Shown: positions 9,157 through 18,093 of the stretch, piece by piece
Layout of the letters: every line of letters starts with the position of its first letter
Numbering within the stretch: position 1 is the first letter of the stretch
Position numbers and translations under genes: made by a program
The notes under the pieces: model-generated
Seen by the model: only the letters and a program-made list of their open reading frames with translations
What the model was told of the DNA's origin: nothing
The model's database searches: none
Origin: Parvibaculum sp.
Lineage (GTDB): Bacteria; Pseudomonadota; Alphaproteobacteria; Parvibaculales; Parvibaculaceae
NCBI GenBank assembly: GCA_019635955.1
Contig: JAHBYL010000008.1
Coordinates: forward strand, 1 to 64,000
Direction: 5' to 3'
Length of the DNA: 64,000 nt

Positions 9157-10353
9157 ATGCTTGAAGGCATCAAGGTCATTGAAATGGCCACCTATATCGC
9201 CGCGCCCGGCGCCGCCGGCATCCTCGCCGATTGGGGTGCGGAAGTCATAAAGGTGGAGCCGCTGTCGGGTTGCCCGATGCGCTACACCATGTCGAATGTC
9301 GGCGCCGACCATCTCAAGGGCTCGCCCATTTTCGATCTCGATAATCGCGGCAAGAAGGGCCTCGCCATCGATACATCGAAGCCGGAAGGCGTCGAGGCCG
9401 TGAAGCGGCTGGTGAAGGACGCCGACGTCTTCATCACCAATGTCCGCCCCGGCGGGCTGGAGCGCGCGGGCCTCGACTATGAGTCGCTCAGACAAGTGAA
9501 TCCCCGCCTCGTCTATGCCAGCGTGACGGGCTATGGCCTCGAAGGGCCGGACCGCGACCGCCCCGGCTTCGACATCGCCGCCTTCTATGCCCGCTCCGGC
9601 GTCGGCTGGCTGCAGACCGTGAAGGGCAAGGAGCCGGTAACGCTCCGCACCGGCATCGGCGACCACACCACCAGCATGGCGACCGTCGGAGGCATCCTCG
9701 CCGCCCTGGTCGAGCGCCAGAAGACCGGCACCGGCCGCCTTGTCGAGGCCTCGCTGCTCCGCGCCGGCATCTATGCCGCAGGCTCGGACACAGCCGTGCA
9801 ACTGCGCTACGGCAAGCTCGGCTCCACCAAGTCGCGGCACGAGGCGCTGATGCCGATCAGCAATTTCTTCCAGACGAAGGATACCTGGATCGTCATCGTA
9901 CCGCGCCAGGGTTCGGTGGACTGGACGGCCGTCTGCCGCGCTGTCGGCAAGCCGGAACTCGAAACCGATCCGCGCTTCGACAATCCGAAAAAGCGCCGTC
10001 AGAACGCCGCCGAACTCGTGGACATACTTGACGCAGCTTTCGCTGAACACGATGTCGACTACTGGCGCGCAAAGCTCGACGCCGAAGACATCATCTGGGC
10101 GCCGCTGATGCGCCCGGCCGATGTTTATGCCGATCCGCAGGCTCATGCGGCGGGCGCCTATGTGAAGGTCCCGGAGGAAGATGGCAGCGGCACCTATCTC
10201 TCGCCCGCCTCGCCGATCCGCTTTCCGGGCTATGACGATACGCCGCGCGCCGCCTCGCCCGCCCTCGGCCAGCACACGATCGAAGCGCTGAAACAGGCAG
10301 GCTATAGCGACGCGGAAATCGACGGTCTCCGCGCCGCAGGCGCCATCAAATAG
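9157..10353 (+). CDS. CaiB/BaiF family (class III) CoA-transferase
   Basis: Family III CoA-transferases move CoA between carboxylic acids through an aspartyl-CoA intermediate. The 398-residue protein opens with LEGIKVIEMATYIAAPGAAG, typical of the family. It keeps LADWGAEVIKVE, the catalytic-Asp region FDLDNRGKKGLAIDT, FITNVRPGGLERAGLDY and the GYGLEGPDRDRPGFDIAA segment. I chose the ATG at 9157; an upstream in-frame ATG at 9112 adds 15 non-conserved residues. The acyl substrate cannot be read from sequence. The next gene, a GST, lies 46 bases downstream on the same strand and may be co-transcribed. Confidence 0.9.
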   Translation: MLEGIKVIEMATYIAAPGAAGILADWGAEVIKVEPLSGCPMRYTMSNVGADHLKGSPIFDLDNRGKKGLAIDTSKPEGVEAVKRLVKDADVFITNVRPGGLERAGLDYESLRQVNPRLVYASVTGYGLEGPDRDRPGFDIAAFYARSGVGWLQTVKGKEPVTLRTGIGDHTTSMATVGGILAALVERQKTGTGRLVEASLLRAGIYAAGSDTAVQLRYGKLGSTKSRHEALMPISNFFQTKDTWIVIVPRQGSVDWTAVCRAVGKPELETDPRFDNPKKRRQNAAELVDILDAAFAEHDVDYWRAKLDAEDIIWAPLMRPADVYADPQAHAAGAYVKVPEEDGSGTYLSPASPIRFPGYDDTPRAASPALGQHTIEALKQAGYSDAEIDGLRAAGAIK

Positions 10354-10399
10354 CTCGTCCGACAACAGATAAGGCCGAAACCCCAAGGGAGTGCGCATC

Positions 10400-11269
10400 G
10401 TGACCGACAACGCCCCAAGCAACACCTATGTGCCGCCGAAAGTCTGGACCTGGAACCAGGACCGGAACGCCAACCGCTTCTCCAACATCAACCGGCCCAT
10501 TGCAGGGCCGACGCAGGAGAAGGAGCTTCCCGTCGGCAAGCATCCGCTGCAGCTCTATTCGCTGGGCACGCCGAACGGCATCAAGGTCACGGTGATGCTG
10601 GAAGAATTGCTCGAAGCCGGTCACAAGGAAGCCGAATACGACGCCTGGCTCATCAATATCGGTACCGGCGACCAGTTCGGCTCCGGCTTCGTCTCCGTCA
10701 ATCCGAATTCCAAAATCCCCGCCCTGCTCGACCGCTCGACGAACCCGCATACCCGCGTCTTCGAAAGCGGTGCGATCCTGCTCTATCTCGCGGAGAAATT
10801 CGGCGGCGCCTTCGTGCCGAAGGATATCTCGAAGCGCGCCGAGTGCTATTCATGGCTCATGTGGCAGATGGGCTCCGCCCCCTATCTCGGCGGCGGCTTC
10901 GGCCACTTCTATGCCTATGCGCCCGTGAAGATCGAATACGCGATCGACCGCTTCGCCATGGAAGTGAAGCGCCAGCTCGACGTGCTGGACCGCCATCTCG
11001 CCGATAGCCGCTATATCGCGGGCGACGAATACACCATCGCCGACATGGCGATCTGGCCATGGTATGGCGCGCTGGCGAAAGGTCTGCTCTATGAAGCGGC
11101 GGAATTCCTCAGCGTCCATGAATACAAGCATGTGAACCGCTGGACCGAGGAAGTCGGCCAGCGCCCGGCCGTTAAGCGCGGCCGCATGGTCAATCGCACC
11201 TGGGGCGACCCGGCAAGCCAGCTCCCCGAGCGCCACGACGCGAGCGACTTCGACAAGGTCGGAAAGTAA
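10400..11269 (+). CDS. Glutathione S-transferase family protein, YghU type
   Basis: The protein (289 residues) matches YghU, a GST-fold enzyme with disulfide-bond reductase and organic-peroxide activity using two glutathiones. The family signature PKVWTWNQDRNANRFSNINR is present. It is followed by the thioredoxin-like domain (LQLYSLGTPNGIKVTVMLEE, then SKIPALLD and ESGAILLYLAEKFG) and an all-helical domain with TIADMAIWPW. The preferred start is the GTG at 10400, which has AAGGGAG nine bases upstream; a GTG at 10391 is an alternative. It lies just downstream of the CaiB gene. Confidence 0.9.
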   Translation: MTDNAPSNTYVPPKVWTWNQDRNANRFSNINRPIAGPTQEKELPVGKHPLQLYSLGTPNGIKVTVMLEELLEAGHKEAEYDAWLINIGTGDQFGSGFVSVNPNSKIPALLDRSTNPHTRVFESGAILLYLAEKFGGAFVPKDISKRAECYSWLMWQMGSAPYLGGGFGHFYAYAPVKIEYAIDRFAMEVKRQLDVLDRHLADSRYIAGDEYTIADMAIWPWYGALAKGLLYEAAEFLSVHEYKHVNRWTEEVGQRPAVKRGRMVNRTWGDPASQLPERHDASDFDKVGK

Positions 11270-11302
11270 CGAGCGGCGGGAACAGCGAGGGGAGGCGGAA
11301 CC

Positions 11303-13999
11303 TCACCTCGCAAATCCCAGCCGCATCGCAATTCGCTTCTCGATCTCCACTACGATCAGCAGCGCAACGCCGATGCCAACGATCACCAGGCCATCGGCAA
11401 AAGCGACCGGCGCACTGTGAAATATCTTCTGCAGGAACGGGAGATAGGTGAAGGCGAATTGCGCCGCCGTGATTCCGGTAACGCCGATCAGTACCGCACG
11501 CGTACCGAGCACTCCGCGCCATGTCAGCGATGTGCCATGCACATAACGGACGCTGAAGAGATAGAAAATCTCCATCACGACGATGGCATTGACGACCATC
11601 GTCCGCGCGGTCTCGACCGTGAGGCCGCGCTCCATCGCCCAGGCGAAGATGCCGAACGTCCCGCTCACCATGAGCAGCGACACGAAGAATATCCGCCACA
11701 GCACCCGGCCGGAGAGGATCGCCTGCCCCGGCGGGCGGGGCGCACGCTTCATGGCGCCAGGCTCCGTCGGTTCGAAAGCGAATGTGAGACCGAGCGCGAC
11801 GCCCGTCACCATGTTGATCCAGAGAATCTGTAACGGCAGCACGGGCAGCGTCAGCCCGATCAGCACGGCTAGCAATATGGTCAGCGCTTCGCCGCCATTC
11901 GTCGGCAGAACCCACGAGATGATCTTCGTGAGATTGTCATAGACCGTGCGCCCCTCGCGCACCGCCGCGACGATCGAGGCGAAATTGTCATCCGCAAGCA
12001 CGACCTCGCTTGCTTCCTTTGCCGCCTCCGTGCCCTTGCCGCCCATGGCGACGCCTATGTCGGCGCGCTTCAATGCCGGTGCATCGTTCACCCCATCTCC
12101 CGTCATCGCGATCACGGAGCCGTCGGCCTGCAGGGCCTCGACGAGACGAAGCTTGTGTTCGGGGCTTGTCCGGGCGAAGACGCAAGCCTCCCGCGCGGCC
12201 TGCGCAAACTCGGCATCGCCCATCGCATCGAGTTCGAGGCCGGTAACGGTCCGCACATCGCTCCCCATGCCGAGCTGGCGCGCAATCGCGCTCGCCGTCG
12301 CGGCGTGGTCGCCGGTTATCATTTTCACGGCGATCCCGGCCTCGCGGCACTCCGCGATGGCGGTAATGGCTTCCGGCCTCGGCGGATCGATCAGCGCCAC
12401 AAGCCCGAGCAGCGTCAACCCCACTTCTGCATCCGCCGTTGCGATCTCTGCCGCTTCTTCCGGCATGAGGCGCTTTGCGAGGGCGATGACGCGCTGCCCC
12501 TCCGCCGCCAGCTTGTCGATTTGCTGGAGCCAGAAGACACGATCGATCGCTGCCGTGCCATCCGCTGTGGCCGCCGTCTCGCACATATCGATCACGCGCT
12601 CCGGCGCACCCTTGAGATAGAGGACGGGGGCGCCGCCATCCCGCCGGTTCATCACGGCCATATAGCGGTGCCGCGCATCGAAGGGAATTTCGCCAAGCCG
12701 GACGAAGCGCGCTCTCGCGGCGGTCACGTCATGCCCTGCTTTCATCGCCAGCGACAGCAGCGCCCCTTCCATCGAATCGCCGTCCGTTACCCATCTTCCT
12801 TCCCGTTCGGCGAGGGCGGCATCGTTGCAGAGGAGCCCCGCCAGCGCCAATTCCTCCATGACGGGATAGGACGCCACATCGATCGCGGCGCCGTCGTCGA
12901 GAAAGCGTCCCACCGGCTCGTAACCCGCGCCCTCCACGCGAGCATGCGCTGAAGCCGTCACCACCGCGCCGACCGTCATTTCGTTCTTCGTCAGCGTGCC
13001 GGTCTTGTCGGAACAGATGATGGAAACCGAGCCCAGCGTCTCGACGGCCGGCAATCGCCGGATCACGGCATTGCGGCCCGCCATGCGCTGCACGCCGACG
13101 GCGAGCGTGATCGTCATGACGGCCGGCAGGCCTTCGGGAATCGAGGCGACGAGAATGCCGACCAGGATCATGAAGGACTGGCTGAGATCGTATGTCGGCC
13201 CGAGCGCCGCATAGATGAACATGGAGCCGGCCAGCGCCAGCGCGACCATGGCGATGGTCCGGGCGAACTGATCCATCTTCCGCGTGAGCGGCGTGGCAAG
13301 CGCCTCGACTTCGCCCAGCAAGCTGCTGATGCGCCCGAGCTCGGTGCCCGCGCCTGTCGCCACCGCAATCCCCGTGCCTTGTCCGGCGGCAACGAAAGTG
13401 CCCGAATAGGCCATGCACAGCCGGTCGCCGAGCGCCGCCGACGCGTCGACCGCTGCAACCGCCTTATCCACCGGAACGGATTCCCCCGTCAGCGCCGCTT
13501 CGTCGATCCGGAGATTGCTCGCCTTCACGAGCCGGAGATCGGCGGGCACCCGGTCGCCCGCCTCAAGCAGAACCATATCGCCCGGTACGACATCTTCCGC
13601 CGCGACACTGATCCGCCGTCCGTCCCGAAGCACGGAGGCATGCGGATCGATCATGCTCCGTATCGCCTCAAGCGCCTTCTCGGCGCGGCCTTCCTGGATG
13701 AAGCCGATCGCGGAATTGACGAGCACCACCAGCGCGATCACGACGGCATCCGTCGCATGGCCGATGGACAGCGAAAGCACCGCTGCTGCAATCAGCACAT
13801 AGATGAGAAGATTGTTGAGCTGCCGGAAGAACCGCGCAATCGGGCCGCGGCGCTTGCCCTGGGGCAGCCGGTTCGGCCCATGCTCCGCAAGCCGCCGCCG
13901 CGCCTCGTCTCCGTTAAGCCCCGTTTCTTCCGCTCCGAGGAGGGGAAACGCTTCGCGCGCCTCAACCGAGTGCCAGAGAAGTTCCTTCGGCGCTTCCAC
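11303..13999 (-). CDS. P2-type cation-transporting P-type ATPase
   Basis: This is an 898-residue membrane ATPase that moves cations with a phospho-Asp cycle. It has the actuator TGES (171-174), the M4 motif IPEGLP (287-292), the phosphorylation site DKTGT with D331, the nucleotide-domain KGAPE, and the hinge motif TGDGVND. Cation-ATPase N and C domains flank these, and hydrophobic helices sit near residues 63-100, 245-300 and after 690. In M6 the sequence reads WINMVTGVALG. The Asn and Thr of the calcium-pump NxxTD site are kept but the Asp is Gly, so I cannot call calcium as the ion. It starts at a GTG with GGGGGAG close by. Confidence 0.88.
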   Translation of the reverse strand: MEAPKELLWHSVEAREAFPLLGAEETGLNGDEARRRLAEHGPNRLPQGKRRGPIARFFRQLNNLLIYVLIAAAVLSLSIGHATDAVVIALVVLVNSAIGFIQEGRAEKALEAIRSMIDPHASVLRDGRRISVAAEDVVPGDMVLLEAGDRVPADLRLVKASNLRIDEAALTGESVPVDKAVAAVDASAALGDRLCMAYSGTFVAAGQGTGIAVATGAGTELGRISSLLGEVEALATPLTRKMDQFARTIAMVALALAGSMFIYAALGPTYDLSQSFMILVGILVASIPEGLPAVMTITLAVGVQRMAGRNAVIRRLPAVETLGSVSIICSDKTGTLTKNEMTVGAVVTASAHARVEGAGYEPVGRFLDDGAAIDVASYPVMEELALAGLLCNDAALAEREGRWVTDGDSMEGALLSLAMKAGHDVTAARARFVRLGEIPFDARHRYMAVMNRRDGGAPVLYLKGAPERVIDMCETAATADGTAAIDRVFWLQQIDKLAAEGQRVIALAKRLMPEEAAEIATADAEVGLTLLGLVALIDPPRPEAITAIAECREAGIAVKMITGDHAATASAIARQLGMGSDVRTVTGLELDAMGDAEFAQAAREACVFARTSPEHKLRLVEALQADGSVIAMTGDGVNDAPALKRADIGVAMGGKGTEAAKEASEVVLADDNFASIVAAVREGRTVYDNLTKIISWVLPTNGGEALTILLAVLIGLTLPVLPLQILWINMVTGVALGLTFAFEPTEPGAMKRAPRPPGQAILSGRVLWRIFFVSLLMVSGTFGIFAWAMERGLTVETARTMVVNAIVVMEIFYLFSVRYVHGTSLTWRGVLGTRAVLIGVTGITAAQFAFTYLPFLQKIFHSAPVAFADGLVIVGIGVALLIVVEIEKRIAMRLGFAR

Positions 14000-14079
14000 A
14001 ACTCCCCCGCTCGCTGCATCCGGTCATTCCACTATGCAGCAGACAAGGGGGAGCTGCCAGTCGGCGCCTTGCCGCAGCT

Positions 14080-14538
14080 TCAGCAGCAGCCTGCCCGGCG
14101 TTCCGGATCGTGCAGCGCCGGCTTGAAGAACATGCCGAGTTGCAGGCTCTCCGCGATCCGCGCCGCCTTTTCCACAAATCGCTCAGCCGTCTCTGGTGCG
14201 CAGACGTCCTCCGCCGTCTGCCGGAACAGCATCAGCCAGCGGTCGAAATGCTTCGGCGTCACCTGCTTCAGCTTCAGATGCGCGCGCATGGGCTGGCCCT
14301 TGTAGCGGCCTGTGGTCAGCATCACGCTCGACCAGAAATCGCACATCTTCGCAAGGTGCGTATCCCATTCCCCGATCTCGCCGCTGAAGATCGGGCCGAG
14401 CTCCGCGTCCTCACGGATGCGGGCATAGAAGGCATGCACGAGCGTCCGGATTTCCGCTTCACTGGTCGTCCCCGGCCCCGCATCGGCCTCGCGGCACCAT
14501 TGGCCTTGCGGCCGGTCTTCCTGGTTGTCCGCCATCAT
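14080..14538 (-). CDS. Group III truncated haemoglobin
   Basis: This 152-residue 2-on-2 globin is of group III. It has the B-helix FYARI (Tyr38), the FWSSVMLTTGRYKG segment, the PMRAHLKL region with the likely proximal His87, and HFDRWLMLF. These globins bind O2 and NO and are often linked to nitrosative stress. The ATG pair at 14533-14538 follows AGGAG. Directly upstream is a near-perfect NsrR-type operator, and nsrR itself is divergent across the same gap, so control by NO is likely. The P-type ATPase gene lies 80 bases downstream on the same strand. Confidence 0.92.
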   Translation of the reverse strand: MMADNQEDRPQGQWCREADAGPGTTSEAEIRTLVHAFYARIREDAELGPIFSGEIGEWDTHLAKMCDFWSSVMLTTGRYKGQPMRAHLKLKQVTPKHFDRWLMLFRQTAEDVCAPETAERFVEKAARIAESLQLGMFFKPALHDPERRAGCC

Positions 14539-14545
14539 GCGCTCC

Positions 14546-14574
14546 TATAAGATGTATGTAGAATACATCTTATA
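14546..14574. promoter_or_regulatory. NsrR-type operator in the haemoglobin/nsrR divergent gap
   Basis: A 29-base inverted repeat has two identical 12-base arms (TATAAGATGTAT and its complement) around a 5-base centre. It contains AAGATGTAT at one end and ATACATCTT at the other. This matches the known 11-1-11 NsrR box pattern built on AAGATGYATTT. It sits 8 bases upstream of the haemoglobin start and 51 bases upstream of nsrR, so one site could control both genes. Confidence 0.85.
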
Positions 14575-14625
14575 GCCCCTATGCCTGCAGGCAATGCGGC
14601 ATTTCGTCGGCACGGAGAGATCGGC

Positions 14626-15063
14626 ATGCGCCTCACCATGCACACGGATTATGCGCTCCGGCTCCTGATGCACCTGGCGCTGGCGCCGGAACGGCTCGTC
14701 ACCATCTCGGAAGTGGCGGAAGCCTTTGCGATCTCGCGAAATCACCTCGTGAAGGTCGCACATGAACTGGGGAAGGAGGGTTTCGTGGAAACCCTGCGCG
14801 GGCGCGGCGGCGGTCTCAGACTTGCCCGCGCGCCCGAGCAAATCGGTATCGGCGAAGTCGTCCGCGCGATGGAGGAAGATTTCCGTATCGTCGAATGCTT
14901 CGACCGCGAGAGCAATTGCTGCTGCATTGCGCCGGCATGCCGCCTGAAACATCTTCTCGCCAACGCACTGGATGCGTGGCTCGCCGTGCTGGACGGGGCG
15001 ACGCTCGCCGATCTCGTGGCCCGGCCCGCGCCGCTCCGCCGGCTGCTTGCAATCGGCGCCTGA
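14626..15063 (+). CDS. nsrR: Rrf2-family nitric-oxide-sensing regulator NsrR
   Basis: NsrR is a [4Fe-4S] or [2Fe-2S] cluster repressor that leaves DNA when the cluster reacts with NO. The 145-residue protein opens with MRLTMHTDYALRLLMHLAL and has a winged helix (ISEVAEAFAISRNHLVKVAH) with the wing RGRGGGLRLAR. The cluster cysteines are C91, the run C98-C100 and C105, in the NsrR arrangement. The ATG at 14626 has GGAGAG upstream; an earlier ATG at 14581 would overlap the spacing to the operator. It is divergent from the truncated haemoglobin, its likely target. Confidence 0.9.
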   Translation: MRLTMHTDYALRLLMHLALAPERLVTISEVAEAFAISRNHLVKVAHELGKEGFVETLRGRGGGLRLARAPEQIGIGEVVRAMEEDFRIVECFDRESNCCCIAPACRLKHLLANALDAWLAVLDGATLADLVARPAPLRRLLAIGA

Positions 15064-15072
15064 AGGCTCCGC

Positions 15073-15258
15073 TCAGTGGCGGCCCTTCTCCGTCTTGCCG
15101 TAATTTTCCCGCGTCACGATCTCGCGTTCGATCTTGTCGCGCGGCGTCTCCTCCTGCCGCGCGGCGCGCCACTGGAAAACGGCATAGGCGATTACGGCGC
15201 CGAGCAGAAATGCACCGACAGCCGCTGCAATCGGCAGCTGAAATATGACGATGTCCAA
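15073..15258 (-). CDS. Small single-pass membrane protein
   Basis: This 61-residue protein has one transmembrane segment at residues 5-27 (IFQLPIAAAVGAFLLGAVIA) and a charged cytoplasmic tail rich in Arg, Glu and Lys. No family is recognised. An AAGGAGG site precedes the ATG at 15256-15258 with good spacing, which supports real translation. It is convergent with nsrR, separated by 9 bases. The lytic transglycosylase gene on the same strand begins far upstream (its stop is at 15352), and the two are probably not coupled. Confidence 0.6.
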   Translation of the reverse strand: MDIVIFQLPIAAAVGAFLLGAVIAYAVFQWRAARQEETPRDKIEREIVTRENYGKTEKGRH

Positions 15259-15351
15259 ACCGGCCTCCTTCCTTCCGCAGGCAGCCCGGATCAGGGCCGC
15301 CTTGTCGTATCAACGGCGGGAAGGAAGCGAAGTTCCTGAAAATGCGGAAGG

Positions 15352-16329
15352 TCAGCCGTAGGTGAAGCCGGAGCGCGGCAAGAGGCGCGCACGCTCGCGA
15401 TGGGCTTCGCGGCGCTCATCGGCGATTTCGTGCTCATTCTTGCGCTCGGCGCGAAGCGAGTCCCTGCCCTGCGGAATGGGATCGAGCGAAGCGAGGATTT
15501 CGATCACCGTCGAATTCATGACCAGCGGCGCGCGGCCATATCCAGCCGCAGGTGCCGCAGCACCGGCAGCGCCGCTCTCGGTGCCGGACGCGGCGAGCGT
15601 CATGCCCCGTGTCGCATAGCTCCGGCGGCCTTCGCCCGGAGCGGCATCGGCCGTAAACGTTGACTGCTTCCGGGTCGCAGGCCGCTTCGCCGCCTCTTCC
15701 GCGATCCGCATCGCATCCGTGCCCTCATGCTTCGACACCAGGTTCCGATAGACCTCCTGCGCACTGCGCGGCTCGCCGTCCCTGTTGTAGAAGATCGAGC
15801 GGTTGGCCTCGGCCGCCGCCGGGAACAGGAGATCGGCGCGCGCATTCGGCGTTTCTTCCGCCGCCGAAATCAGCTTTGCGGCACCGCCCGCCCCCAGAAA
15901 GTGGGCCACATAAAGCTCGCCCTCGCCGACGCTCCGGCCGAGCCGGTTTTCGAGCGACGAGGCGCTTTCCTGGGTGTAGGCGCCGGCCATCAGCGCCGCC
16001 ACATGCGGATCGTTCCGCAGGGCAAGAATTTCCGCCCTTTGGGCAGCATTTTCCACGCGGTAGCGACCGCCATTCTGCTCGATCGCCGCCGCCTCATTCG
16101 CAAGGCCAAGCTCGGCACCGTATTTCTTCATCGTCCCGAGCCAGCTCTGCTCGGTGAACTGGAATAGCCCGCAGGCGCTCGAAGTTCTTGATTTTGCTTG
16201 GCAATCAAGGCTCGACTCTCGCATTGCCGTCTTCAGCAGATAGTCGAATTCGACGCCCGTCCGCTGGCTCGCAAACTGGAGCGCGGAAGCGATGGTCGGC
16301 TGAATGGCGATATTTTCGACGAGGCTCAC
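15352..16329 (-). CDS. SLT-domain lytic transglycosylase-like protein
   Basis: Lytic transglycosylases cut the glycan backbone of peptidoglycan. With a GTG start at 16327-16329 the protein is 325 residues. The SLT fold is in the first 160 residues, with the catalytic Glu38 in AMRESSLD, GLFQFTEQSWL at 54-64 and AHFLGAGGA further on. The last 150 residues are Ala/Gly-rich and then strongly Arg/Glu-rich and look disordered. I chose this GTG because AGGAAAGGA precedes it; an ATG 12 codons upstream would give an Arg-rich N-terminus. No signal peptide is evident, which is odd for a wall enzyme. Confidence 0.78.
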   Translation of the reverse strand: MSLVENIAIQPTIASALQFASQRTGVEFDYLLKTAMRESSLDCQAKSRTSSACGLFQFTEQSWLGTMKKYGAELGLANEAAAIEQNGGRYRVENAAQRAEILALRNDPHVAALMAGAYTQESASSLENRLGRSVGEGELYVAHFLGAGGAAKLISAAEETPNARADLLFPAAAEANRSIFYNRDGEPRSAQEVYRNLVSKHEGTDAMRIAEEAAKRPATRKQSTFTADAAPGEGRRSYATRGMTLAASGTESGAAGAAAPAAGYGRAPLVMNSTVIEILASLDPIPQGRDSLRAERKNEHEIADERREAHRERARLLPRSGFTYG

Positions 16330-16500
16330 GAGGCGGTTCCTTTCCTTCTGCCGGAAAGGTCGCAAACCCCGTGCCAGCGGCGCCCCAGCCGGGAGATGGT
16401 TCCATAAGGCGGAAACCCTGCGTTTTTCGCGCGATTTTTCGTCGCCTCGCGTTAAGCTTCAAAAAAGCGCGGAGGGGGACTGCGCAAAACGGGAGGGAAC

Positions 16501-17919
16501 ATGTCGGAAGTCGAGGTCGCCGCAGAGGTCGAAGAGGAACTCCACCACCCGCATAAGGACAAGGCGGGCAAACCATATCCAAAGGCCATTTACGCTTGGT
16601 ACGTGGTCGGCGTCCTTGTCCTTGCCTACACCTTCTCCTTCATCGACCGGCAGATCCTGAGCCTGCTGGTCGGCCCCATAAAGCGCGATCTCGGCATCTC
16701 CGACACGGAGATGAGCCTGCTCCAGGGCTTCGCCTTCGCCGTCTTCTACTGCATCGCGGGCCTGCCGATCGGCCGCCTCGTCGACCGCCACCACCGCGTC
16801 AACATCATCGCGCTCGGCGTCTTCGTCTGGAGCGTGATGACCGCGCTCTGCGGCACCGCCCGCTCCTTCTGGCAACTCTTCATCTTCCGCGCTGGCGTCG
16901 GCGTCGGCGAGGCGGCCCTCTCACCTGCCGCCTATTCGATCATCGCGGACTATTTCCCGCCGAAGCGCCTTGGCTTCGCCCTCGGGGTCTACGGCATGGG
17001 CGTCTATATCGGTGCCGGCCTCGCCCTCATCATCGGCGCGGCCGTCATCGCCCTCGTGTCGGAGGGTGGTAGCCTGGATCTCCCGCTTGTCGGCACGGTC
17101 TATGCCTGGCAGATCACCTTCTTCATTGTCGGCTTGCCGGGCATTCTGGTCGCCCTCTGGGTCTGGACCCTGCGCGAGCCCGACCGCCGCGGCCATGTCC
17201 GCACCGCGGTCGGCGACGACGGCGTGGCCCGCCGCGTCGAAGTGCCGGTCAAGGAAGTCTTCGAATATATGGGCCGGAACTGGCGGACCATGGTGCCGCT
17301 CAACCTCTGCTACGCGCTTTCGGCCATGATGGCCTATGGCGTCGCCGCCTGGATCCCGACCCTCTTCGTCCGCACCCATGGCTGGAGCTACCCGGAAGCG
17401 GGCTTCTGGTACGGTCTGGTCATCGTCGTCTTCGGCACCACCGGCGTCATCGCCGGGGGCTGGGCAGGCGATTTCCTCACCGGCAAGGGCATCCGCAATG
17501 GCCGCATGAGGGTCTGCGCTCTTACCGGCCTCGCGACCTTCCCCTTCACCATCGCCTATCCGCTGGTGGACGATCCCTGGATGGCGCTGCTGCTGCTCTG
17601 CCCTTCGACCTTCTTTGCGACCTTCACCACGGGCGCGGGCCCCTCCGCGCTGCAGGAGCTGATGCCGAACCAGATGCGGGGCTTCGCCTCTGCCATCCTC
17701 ATTTTCGTCGTGACGATCATCGGGCTCGGGCTTGGCCCCACCTCCATCGCGCTTGCGACGGACTTCATCTACGCAGACGAGGCCATGCTTCGCTATTCGC
17801 TGGTGCTGGTGCCGGGCATCGTTCTAACCCTCGCCGTCGCGATCGGCCTGCTCGGGCTCCGGTCCTACAACCATAGCCTGGACTATCTGGAAAACTGGAG
17901 CGCCGAGAACGAAAAGTAA
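16501..17919 (+). CDS. MFS transporter, Spinster-like
   Basis: This 472-residue major-facilitator protein has 12 predicted helices. A charged 28-residue N-terminus precedes the first helix (AIYAWYVVGVLVLAYTFSFI). The loop 2-3 motif appears as GRLVDRHHR. The FIDRQILSLL and RAGVGVGEAALSPAAYSIIA segments are characteristic of Spinster-like transporters common in hydrocarbon- and terpenoid-degrading bacteria. The substrate is unknown. GGAGGGAAC precedes the ATG. It stands alone; the 174-base gap after it holds no clear terminator or gene. Confidence 0.85.
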   Translation: MSEVEVAAEVEEELHHPHKDKAGKPYPKAIYAWYVVGVLVLAYTFSFIDRQILSLLVGPIKRDLGISDTEMSLLQGFAFAVFYCIAGLPIGRLVDRHHRVNIIALGVFVWSVMTALCGTARSFWQLFIFRAGVGVGEAALSPAAYSIIADYFPPKRLGFALGVYGMGVYIGAGLALIIGAAVIALVSEGGSLDLPLVGTVYAWQITFFIVGLPGILVALWVWTLREPDRRGHVRTAVGDDGVARRVEVPVKEVFEYMGRNWRTMVPLNLCYALSAMMAYGVAAWIPTLFVRTHGWSYPEAGFWYGLVIVVFGTTGVIAGGWAGDFLTGKGIRNGRMRVCALTGLATFPFTIAYPLVDDPWMALLLLCPSTFFATFTTGAGPSALQELMPNQMRGFASAILIFVVTIIGLGLGPTSIALATDFIYADEAMLRYSLVLVPGIVLTLAVAIGLLGLRSYNHSLDYLENWSAENEK

Positions 17920-18093
17920 GTCTATTCAATAAGTTATATTGCCAACCGGATTCTTCGTCGCAATGAATGCTGGCAATTGAACTGGATTCTGAAGCACTTC
18001 AAATGGCGCCTCAGCATCCGAATTCAATCTCTGAAGAAAGCGGCGTAGCGGGCTGAATCGCGGGCGGGACGAGACTTCTCCACAAGGCCGTGA

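Noticed and set aside
17920-18093. Possible small RNA or terminator after the MFS gene
   Set aside because: No stable hairpin with a T-run or promoter could be found in these 174 bases.
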